Part shown: positions 9,777-20,400 of the stretch, one piece after another
Position numbering within the stretch: position 1 is the stretch's first letter
Layout: every line of letters begins with the position of its first letter
Origin: Vibrio azureus
GTDB lineage: Bacteria; Pseudomonadota; Gammaproteobacteria; Enterobacterales; Vibrionaceae
Assembly: GCF_002849855.1 (NCBI RefSeq)
Contig: NZ_CP018617.1
Span: forward strand, 744,001 to 808,000
DNA: 64,000 bases
Direction: 5' to 3'
Notes under the pieces: model-generated
What the model was told of the DNA's origin: nothing
The model's input: only the letters and a program-made list of their open reading frames with translations
Databases searched by the model: none
Translations under genes and position numbers: made by a program

Positions 9777-9957
9777 TGTTGAGATTTTGGATGATTAGCT
9801 ATCACCAAGCTCTAAAATCAGTGAGGATGCTTGACCACATAATGCTAGACATTGTTCTGTAGATTATCCCCTGATTTTACTTACTCAAATACTGGATGGT
9901 ATCCAAGCGCATAGCTCGGTAGCTAATGATGCTGAATGTACAAGTGGAGTCGTTGAT
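9777..9957 (+). other. Non-coding left end of the IS110-family element
   Basis: About 180 bp between the IS3 fragment and the IS110-type transposase. In IS110-group elements this non-coding end is transcribed into a structured guide (bridge/seeker) RNA that pairs with target and donor DNA. Length and position fit, but I did not establish a fold or the pairing loops. Confidence 0.35.
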
Positions 9958-10944
9958 ATGAGTATAAATGTTGGCATTGATGTAAGTAAGGGAAGTCTAG
10001 ATGTTTGTGTACTTAACAATCAAACCAAGAGCGGACAACGATATCGTAAGTTTAAGAACGATAAAGAGGCTCATTCTGACTTGAACTCTTGGTTGCTAAA
10101 AACAGCAAAGTGTAAAGCAGAAGATATCTTAATCACTATGGAGGCGACTGGTGTCTATCATGAGCCAATAGCTTTTTACTTACATATGGCTGGTTTTTTG
10201 GTGTTTATATCTAACCCCGGCAAAGCAAAAAAGTTCTCTCAATCATTGGGCCTTATACATAAGACCGATAAATCGGATTCATATATGCTGGCTTTGTATG
10301 GTGATGCACAGGGAAGCCGAGCTCATCTGTGGACACCAGATAGCCTAAACGTAAGGAATATCAAATCATTATCTCGTCGCCTGAGTGCTTTAGAAAAGGA
10401 TAGACTGAGAGAATCAAACCGTTTGGAAGCTAGTGAAATCAGTGATGCTCATGAGCGAGTGATATGCTCGATAAAGCGCGTCATTAGCTTAATCGACGAA
10501 GAAATAGCCTCGATTGAGGAAGAGATTGATCTAGCAATTAGATCAGACCCTACCATGAATAAAAATCATCAACTATTACAAAGCATCGTTGGTGTTGGTA
10601 AGGTCATGTCTCGCGAACTTGTTTACTTATTCAGTGCTAAACAGTTTTCTAGTGCAAAGCAGGCCGCAGCTTTTGTTGGGCCCATCCCTAGACTAAATGA
10701 ATCGGGAAACCTCAAAGGTAGGACTACCTTGAGTAAGGTTGGCCCATCAAGAGTTCGTGCTAAATTGTTCTTGGCGGCGGTAAGTGCTAGCACCCACAAC
10801 CCTGATATTAAAGAGCAGAAACGAAGGTTGCTGGCAGCAGGTAAAACCAAAATGCAAGCGCTTGGAGCGGCAATGAGGAAACTTATTCAGATTTGCTTTG
10901 GGATACTCAAAACGCAGACTGAATATCAGCCCCAAACGAGCTAG
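9958..10944 (+). CDS. IS110-family transposase (DEDD recombinase)
   Basis: 328 residues. The N-terminal RuvC-like DEDD domain begins with VGIDVSKGSLDV (first catalytic Asp), followed by ITMEATGVYHE with the Glu and an HKTDKSDSYMLA segment with the later Asp residues. The C-terminal Transposase_20 domain (SIVGVGKVMSRELV ... AAAFVGPIP) supplies the conserved Ser region. Length is normal for the family and no disruption is seen, so the element may be active. No terminal inverted repeats are expected for the IS110 subgroup. Confidence 0.88.
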   Translation: MSINVGIDVSKGSLDVCVLNNQTKSGQRYRKFKNDKEAHSDLNSWLLKTAKCKAEDILITMEATGVYHEPIAFYLHMAGFLVFISNPGKAKKFSQSLGLIHKTDKSDSYMLALYGDAQGSRAHLWTPDSLNVRNIKSLSRRLSALEKDRLRESNRLEASEISDAHERVICSIKRVISLIDEEIASIEEEIDLAIRSDPTMNKNHQLLQSIVGVGKVMSRELVYLFSAKQFSSAKQAAAFVGPIPRLNESGNLKGRTTLSKVGPSRVRAKLFLAAVSASTHNPDIKEQKRRLLAAGKTKMQALGAAMRKLIQICFGILKTQTEYQPQTS

Positions 10945-11448
10945 AACTATGCTTGCTGATTAAGTTGAGAGATGGTATCTACAACCTGACAGAGGGCGAA
11001 TACGTACAAAAATCCCTATTATAAATTCACACTAGTCAATTTCGTCTCCCATCACCTACAACAAGTGGGTCGTCGTTTAATGTTCAAAAATAAGTCTAAT
11101 AATCATATAGATATTTTTATCACCTTCACATCACTTGAAAAATTATGCTGACTAGCTTGAAAATAAAGCTAAAAAAATAAACATTTATTACTTTTTACAA
11201 ATTATCATAATTACTCATGAATAGTTAGTTCAGCTTGTCTCCATTTTTTGTAACAGTGAATTTATTATTAAGCACAATATTTTGAAAATCAGTGGACAGA
11301 AAGCGTCTAGTATTCGCATGATTGTTATCATCAATTTCGATAAATGCAGCCATTCGCAAGTAGATAAACTTGAGCGCAGAGAAATATAACGATTTCACCA
11401 AGCTTTAAGACTTTCTGTCAACGTGATGAATAAATTTAAACCTAGCGG
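10945..11448. other. AT-rich region upstream of the giant toxin gene
   Basis: About 500 bp. It contains the non-coding right end of the IS110 element, then strongly AT-rich DNA that should hold the promoter of the giant gene. I see no convincing Fur box, other operator or hairpin. The ribosome site of the giant gene is weak. Confidence 0.4.
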
Positions 11449-14400
11449 ATGCAATCAATGCCAACTCCACCAGTTCGAGTCACCTCTTCTCATTCTTTTA
11501 AACCATCCAAAAAAGAGACTATAGATAACTCTTCAGCCAAGGGGGCTTTGGGTAAAAAAATAGTTAGAATTGGAACAGCAGATAAAAATGGGGGCAAATT
11601 ATTTAATCCTTCGCATATGCTTCGTGATGAGAGTTTTCGGAAGCAAAAGCTTGCAAACCTATCGGGATTGGGGGCTGAATGGCAAATCGAACCTTATGGC
11701 AGTATAGCTAAGGTCAATTTGCCTTTACAGACGGTATTTGCCTCCTTGGATGAAAAAGCAAAAAAAGCACAAATAAAAGAGGCCGAGGAGTTTATCGAGA
11801 AAGGCTATAACGAGCTAGTTATCTCTATTAAGAAAGAGATGTTGCCGTCTTTGGAGAAGAGGATTGCAGAGATAAGGAAGGCACGAGATAGTCAAGACTC
11901 TTATCTGGGGCCAGACGAAAATACACTCAAGAAGATTGAGTTGTACATCAATAAGTTTGAAGGGTGGGACAGCCTTGAATCTAAGCCTAAGAATAGAGGC
12001 TTAGCCTACCAAATCGCACGTCATATCGAAACCAGTATTAAAGCCGTTGATGAGGCGCTAAAACTAGGGCAGATGAATGCACGTATTGGTGATTTATCAC
12101 AATGGCACGCAAACGTTACCAATGAATTTTTGCAGAAAAATGACTTTTTCAAGAAGCAAAATAAAGATGGTACTTCTACCTATGAGCACAGACGGGCGAT
12201 GAAACAACTCAGTAGCTCTTGGGGACAGAAGCTAATGACTAATCATCTCACTATGCAGCGCACCGAGGTTATGAATGAGCTTAACAGGAGTAATAATCAA
12301 CTGTGCAGCTTGTGGGCAAAAATGGATAGGTATGATAGAGAGGTATCAAATACCAATCACTTTTCTATGTCTAGAGAGATAATTGGCGATATCCAAAGAG
12401 TTGTTCGTGTTAATGCAAAGGAGTTTCGTGGCAATGCTGGACGCTTTAAAGATCCGAAAAAGGCATGGGGATATGAAACATTTACAGTTACCCAGAAGCC
12501 GACTTTTGCCGAGACAGTAATCGCTATATTTAAACATTCCAACAGTCAAGCGAGTCAGGCGATGAGCTCGCTCACTAAGGCTTTGGGAAAATTGCCATCG
12601 GATACATTAGGCGCCTTGAAAAAGCTGCCACAGCAAGCCTCGATGGCTTCACATGTTGCTGGTCATTGGCGAGATGTCCCCTATAAAAAAATGGCTGCTC
12701 TTTGGCCGGGTACCATTAGTGCCCCCTCAACATTATCAGGCGAAGAACAGAAGGTTAAGTCCATTGTCCGCAGTATGTATTGGCTGATGCAGCAGCCAGC
12801 ACTGCGTATGCAGTATGATTTTAACCCCTTGCAAGCAGCAGCGACTCATCTGAAGAAAGATAAGCCGTTGGACGCAGATTTTACCACAGAGGCTATGCAA
12901 GATATTGGGCTTACATTTACTATTGACGACATGGTAACCGGGAAAGCGAGCGGACAAAATCAAGCTGATCCGCTTAGCAAAATGGACAAAGCAACTCAAA
13001 AAAGTGCATTTAGGGAAAGTTGTGATAAGGCGATTAAAGCGTCAGATGACATCCTTAAACAAATTGATGAGTTGCCAGATTTGATGCGTCAGCTTATTGA
13101 TTCACAAAAAAGAGATCTGTCTAGCTGGGGGCAGGATCTTTTGGATAAAGAACTCAAAGTAATAGATGTGCCAGAGTTTTATAAGTCCTTAAAGGGACAG
13201 ATAGACAAAGTTAAACAGGCTACGAGAAATAAATCGACTTTTACAGAAGAAGAATTAGGCAAGATTATTGATCTAACTCGCATTGCTAACCTATCTGGGC
13301 AAGGCGAATTAGATAACCTCGATTTTAAGGCTCTTTCTTTGACAGGTAAACGCCTCGAACCTTTTTCCAGACATGCAAAAGTCGCCAAGCACTGGGGAAT
13401 AAAGGCACAACAGATCATGCCGGAGGATGATATTCCGGAAGTTGAATCTTTACGTCAAATGCTGGAAAACGACGGATTATTAAAAGCTGTGGTTTCAGAA
13501 GAGGATCCTAAAGGGATTTTATTTGCAACACGCATGTGTCAGGAGTGGCAGTATGCACGTGATGAAAAGACCATTCTGCCGAAGACGCCAGAGCAGCATC
13601 TCGCGGAAGAAAAATCTTTCGCTGAGTTTGTGACCAAATGGGGACAGAAGCAGGTGGGTCGTGGAGCCATTTATGCTGTGATTGAAGGTGGTGTTGACTT
13701 TGCTGCGGGGGCAAACGTGACCTTAGTAAAAGGAACGGTGAAAGCTGGGGTTAAGACGGCTATTGCTTCGTTCACTATTCCTTATAAGGTGCGCCAGATA
13801 AAAAATGGTGTGATGCCAGGAGAGGATTACCCCTATAAAGTGGTGCAAGATGTCGTAAATAATAGACTTAAGCAGCTTGGTTTTAAGGCTGCAATGTCGT
13901 TTGTGCCTCGTCCAATCAAAACAGCCGTCGGTGGCGCGGTTGTGATGAGTGCCTATACACATAATGCAATCGTAGACCCTAAAGATAAAATTAAAATGGA
14001 CTCGTGGTTCAAGACCTTAGCAATAGAAGGTGGGGTAACTGGCGCCTTCGTTGCAGTGAACAAGGTTATGCAAGTAAAGGCTCAAGCCGATTTCAAGAGC
14101 ATTCAATTACCAGAGTATAAGGAAAAACTGGCTCAAGCGTACGAGGAGTACTCTAACGGGCTCAAAGCGCAATTTGAGGAAATGAAGACACAGTTCAGGA
14201 CAGAAATGGAGGGAGTACTGCCTGAAGAAGTTATCAATGAAATGATTGCGACTCAGGAGACGTCTTTCCCAGATGATTTAGCCGAAATGCAGGCTAAATT
14301 TAGACAAGAAATGTCGGCAAGCTTTGATGAAAAAATGCGAGACTGGCAAAAGCAGGGACTGGTTAAAGAGTGGGATCCCTTGTTTGCAGAGGAAGTGAGC

Positions 14401-17400
14401 AACGAAAGTATTGAAAGCGGTAGTCTTGGTATTGATACTGACAATGCAGATACTGAAGCCGCTGGCCCTGATTTCCAAGGAATACAATTGGGCGGAAGTA
14501 AAGCATACCGAGTCAAGGTTAGAGCTCACCTAGAAACCCTACAACAGACCCCAGAGGGGAAAAATACTCTGGAAACAATGAATGAGCTAGGGATCACCAT
14601 CAGCCCTCACCGTGCAGGAGAGCCTTTGCGTACTGATGAAAATGGCCAAGAATATTATGCTAATTTCGCCAGTCCTTTAACAAAGACCATTTATTTCGAT
14701 CCTTGGAATACTTTGTTCACATCAAGTACAGATGACCTTGAGACTCGATCTTGGCTTAAGTGCGATCCCACAATATCTTTGGCTCATGAAGTGCAGCATA
14801 TTGGTCTTCATAGTAACCCAGCAATAGTCAATGCTCATGGTGAGGTTTTCATTCTTAGGGGAGATGGTGACCCAATGAATGAACACCTTGTTAGTGGGGT
14901 CGATCACACCGACGCTTTAGGAGATACGTTCTACTTTTCTGACCCTAAATGGGTTGAGAAACATGTTTCGAGAGCCTCGGGAACTAAAGAGTTCGTAACC
15001 GAAAACGATTATCGGCGTGCTTTCTACGGTTATAGGAAAGAGAAACCTGTCTTAAGGGAAGCCTATTGGACTGGCCTAGATGATATCTGGAGTGATGACA
15101 TCAAGCCGTTTGATGCTCAAGATAACTGGAATGAACAAGAGGATGTTACAGACAAAGAGGTCTCTTTAGCTCGGTATGCTCGTCATCGTGGAACTGAAGG
15201 GGAACAGAACTATCAGAGCAAATCCAGACGTGCTAGGTATAAAGCAACCAATAAATTTTATACGCGCTTCGAGGGTGATATTGAGCAGGTAAAGGTGAAA
15301 TTTTATAAGAAGATCAGAAGTATATATAGCACTGATGGTCGATTAGAGTTTCTTGAAAAAAATCTCAATAGAATGGAGAAAATGGCGGCGCAAGCTAGAG
15401 GGAACAAACAATCAGCATTTTTTGCTGAGGTTATTTCATTGTTGAAGCAAGCTGCTGACTCCAATGACACCAGTCATTTCCGTGATGCCTTGCGCGCTTT
15501 CCGTCCTCATTTGACCGATATGGATGAGGATATCTTAGATAACATTTATGGCTCTGATTTTCCCAAGCACAAGTTTATCCAACCTATGATTGATTACCAT
15601 AAGTTCTTAGTAGAGTACTCTCTAGCGTATAGTGAAGAGGAGTTTAGTGCCTTTATTGAACAAGAGGACTTTATTGCTAGACAGCCAAATACAGGCGGTC
15701 CTCGGGGAATGACTATTAATGATGAGTTTCGCTTTGAAACACGCTCGATAATTAATAATATGAGTAACAAGTCCTATCGAGACAAAATCCTCGAAAATAG
15801 CGTCATCGCACAAATGAATGCCATTAAAAACGATCTTAAGATCAGTGGAAATAATATTTCTCCTAAGGACTATAAAAGGATCATTACTGAGCTTAGGGCG
15901 AGAAAAGAAGCAAGCATAAGGCCTTATGATAAAATAATCTATACCTTGTCAGAGCACGCATTTGAGTCAGAATTTGAACATGGTGAACATGGTGAACATG
16001 GTGAACATGGTGAACATGGTACTCGAGTAAAAAATATAACAACAGAAATCTATCAGCGTCCAAGTTTTGATGAATTTAAGATACCTTTGCTGCCAAGTGA
16101 AGATCTCTATGTTAAGAATCATCCAGAGCTTGACCAAGAGACAGTGCTGTCAAAGATTCTTCAATATCGAAATGGAGATCTTGAAGTTCTGCATGAAGAC
16201 GGGGCTCAGCTAGAAAAACTCTATTTGGATGGGCTACAAGATAAAACACTCCCCAATGGCAATGTTTATACCAAAGCGCAGCAAATTAAAGATATTACGG
16301 TTCATGGCGGTCTATTTGCTTACGAAAGGTCGGTTATAAGAAGCCATAAAATGGCTGGGCTTTTAGGAGATTTACATCACCCTACAATAGGCAAAAAATA
16401 TTGGGCACAACGTGGTATATCAGAGCCTGAAAAAGTCAAATACGTATATAAATATCCCGAACTTCCAGCCGCAAATATCTATACTATGCCCAGTGAGGGG
16501 GATAGTCGTAAAGTCCAAGTTGAAAAGCTGGAAAAGGTGACTTGGGATGTCAGCTATTATAGGTTGATAGAACAAAAAATGGGCAAGCATTACTTACATT
16601 CAGTTAATAAGGCTGAGCTAGGGAGTGATGATGTCAATTGGGACCCAGAAAAGTACGGTAAAATATTAGAAAAACGCGCAACCTCCTTGGTTGATTCCAT
16701 GACAAATAAGGGTGATCGAGAGTATGTAAGGAACACGTTGCAAAGCGCATTAAATCCGCCTAAATTTACGACCTCGACAGAGGCCTTACCTTTCTTTATT
16801 AAGCCGAAAATAGGCGACTACCCACTGGAGAACATGTTGTTTATCACGGATGGTAATAAGCATATTATGATTAGCTTAATGCCACCCGGAAATATTCGAG
16901 TTTTTGATTCGTATGAAAAAGTTGATAGATTTGTCCGCAATAAAAGTAATCATGAATTTCTTCTATCACATGCTAGTTTAGCAAACCAAATGGACGGTAG
17001 TACAGCTAGCGGTATGGAATCTATCCTGGAAGATGTCGCCGCTCACCGCTATGTAACTACTGGAGGGAGAACCTTAACTGTGGCAGGGAAAGAAATTTTC
17101 CCCTACCGTTCAGAAAATACAGTGCACAATAGAATGAACGGTCAGGGAATATTTCATCGTTTGGCTGTATCATCAATCGGTGATGGTGGAGGCGGTCATA
17201 TAGTCAAGACAGATTTACTCCAAGCGCTTGGTGAAAGTTATTGGCAAGGGATCACAGGCTCTCATACTGTGGAAGTAGCGGGTGATTATCAGTTACCGGC
17301 TCGATACCAAGGTTTAGATGGAGAAGAGCTGTTTAAAAAGCTTTACAGTCCTCAAGTTAAAACTGATATGCAAAGACTGGTTGAAGGTAAAATCAATGAA

Positions 17401-20400
17401 TTCGAAGAAAAGCATTTCTCAGATTATTCTGATCATCTCAAAGCGACATTTGACAGATTAGCCTCTTCAGCGGAGCGTAACAGAAGTTTAAGTCCTGAAG
17501 GAAAAGTCTTGATTCAAGAGATGAAAAATGGATCAACTGAGGTCGAAGTCTCCTTACCCGGACTGACGGGGAAGAGAGATGATTATTTCCCTCTGGAAGG
17601 TATGTTGCTGATAAAGAAAGGAGAACGCCACATCCTTGTTAGTCTGCAATCTGATGGGGCCCTTATCGAATTTGGTAGCAAACAATCCCTTCATCGATTT
17701 TTCAGTAACCCAGCGAATAGAAACTTCATACTTTCACACATGAGTGAATATGATAAACAACCCGTTCTACCAGGTGGAGATACTCCAGATAGGACATTAA
17801 ACGATTTCGCGACGCACTCAGATCGTTATCACGGTACGAAATTCACAAGTGTGAATTATCGCGTGTCTAAAAGGGAGGTCGCTGATAATCTCGACCTAAA
17901 TCATATTCCTCTCAATGGTAAGGATAATATATTCGATACCATTGGCAGAAGAAACTTGCAGAGGCTTAGGCAAGATGCTGATGCACAGCTGACTTCCCAT
18001 GCAGAGTGGAATACAAAGAAAGCGCTTGAGGTTGTCGGCGGTGTATTGGCCGTTCCAGCATTTGCACTCAGTGTTGCTGCGATCGTCGTGAGTGGGGGCA
18101 GCGCTGCACCTGCTGTAGTAGCAGGCATCACTGGGGCTGCAATGATTGTTGATGCTGCGAGCCTTGGTGTAGGACTTGCCGAAGGGATTTATCTTTTAGT
18201 TGAGGGAGATTCGGCCGAAGAGAGGGCTAGTGGACTCATTCCTCTTGCTTTAGCTCCTCTGGATGCGCTAGGGCTAGTGTCTAGTGCTGGTGATGCTCTC
18301 AAGGCGTTAAAGGCGCTGAAATCGGCACGACAGGCTGGCGGAGCTTTAGGTGATGCCAGTTCATTTGTTGATGATGCCTTGACTGGTTTGAGAAGACAAG
18401 GTCAGGATATAGATGATGTTTCAGGGGGGGGGAAGCCTAAACTGGGTTCTGATGCAGCGGAGCAACTCAGGGAAGAGATAGATGATCAGCTGGCTAAAAT
18501 ACGTAGTGCTCTGGATGATCTCGATATCGTACAAGAACCTTCATATGCTGAGCATGCAACAGTTGTAAATTTGGATGTTGGGGTTTGGAGAGAATCCCAA
18601 GCAGAAATTCATAATGCTCCAGGTGGTTTTATTCGCAATGGACCCAATCAAGCCTATGCAGTGAAAGATTCGAAGGGAAATTATCTTTTTTCGGATACAG
18701 GAGCAGGCGCCAAGCCACTCAATGTTCATGGCCATAATCAAGATGAGGTACTGACCTACCTAGATGTACATTCAGAACAAAAGATAGTGAATAAAACAGG
18801 CGGGGATTCAGGTGTTTATGTTGGATGGGTAGAAGACCCCAAGCCTAAAGCTCAGCAAGGGATTTTCTATAAACAAGATGCAGCAGCTACGACAACAAAA
18901 TCCGGTGTGAATTTTGTTGTAAGAACGGGGTTATTTCCAGGACCGTCTTTGGGAAGCAGGTTTCCTGAGTTGGCAGGGGTGAGTGTTTCTCCTGGTGGTT
19001 TGGGCAAACCCATTTCCGGCGGCTTAGCTCGAGTGAAGAAAGTTTTGGGCTGGCAGGATCAGCTAGCCAATAACCCCAAGCCCAGGTGTACGCTGAAAAT
19101 CTCTATGTTCCCTGAAGAAGGCCTAACCAAAATAGGTGACGGAGAGGTGACTTTTGGCGATATAACTAAAAAGTTAAGCACCACTCAAAGAGAAATACAC
19201 AGTAGCGAGGTACCATCAGGAGGATCTGCGAATCGTATTTTAGATGATGGTCGTGGTAGGACTCCTAATGTGGGAGAGGGGAACAATACTGCATACCCGG
19301 TTGATGGTCATTCTCAAACTAGGGACGGTTTCGTACCGAACCCAAGGAGAAATATTGTAGTCCAAGGGATTCAACAAAAATTTGAGGAAATAGCAAGGCC
19401 ATTTAGCCTTAGTGGCACAGGTATTGACGTTCTAGGAAGAGTGAAAGGTGGAGTGTTCCAAATAAAGACTAAGGGAGCATGGACGACAGGTACGCCTGCT
19501 CAAAAGGCGGCTTGGCGTTCGCAAAATGCTGGCAGTATTAGCAAGTGGGTCAAAACGTGGTTTGGAAATAAATCACTTCGCGACAACTTTGAACCAGGCG
19601 ATATAATTTTTGGACTGTCGATAGACAGAACACCGGGTGTTGATTCTTTAGACCCTGCTCTCTTCCCTAGACGCACGGGTAAGAAGGATAATATTTTAAT
19701 TCAAAACCCACTAACAGACGCAGTTTATGGTCCACAGGTTAAACCTGACATTCCGAGAACTGATGCGGAAATTTTAAACGATTTAAATGACGGCCAAAGA
19801 GGATTGGGGTTTAAAAAGTTTGCCTCTTCTTATCCGCCATTACAAAAGCAAGATTATTTAGCATTAGAAGGGGATGTAAGAGCTAATAGGCTTTGGAAAA
19901 GAACGAGTAAAGCTGGCTTGCTTTATCAGATTTTTGAACGGAAGAAAACTGTCCACTTTTGTGTTGATCATCTAGAAACTGCTATTGGGAAAATAGCGAA
20001 AAAACAAGGTGTTGAAGGTAATAGTGTGACTGCCACAGAAATAAGATTATTATATAGATATAGACACCATCCTGATATCAGAAAATACTTGAAAGTATAC
20101 AGTGGAAATAAAGAAATATCAGTAGATGCGTTTTTTGCAAACCCTTTATGGAACGACTATATTCCGCATCGATCGTATTATCAGATTTTAGGGACAGATG
20201 ACGCACCTAAACTTGCTGCGGAAGGTTTTGATCCTGTCGGTACTGCGACTCGCCAAGTTAACGGTAATTTAGTTACCTCTACAGATCTTCAAACTTCGAG
20301 TGGTTTCGTACCCTATATAAAGCCTGGCGGTAAAAAGTATGTTTATTTCCCCTTGATAGATAAAGAAAGAGTCGTTGATAGGTTAATACCTTTGCTCGAA

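Noticed and set aside
15976..16020. CRISPR-like repeat
   Set aside because: The units are 9 bp, contiguous, without spacers, and lie inside a coding frame.
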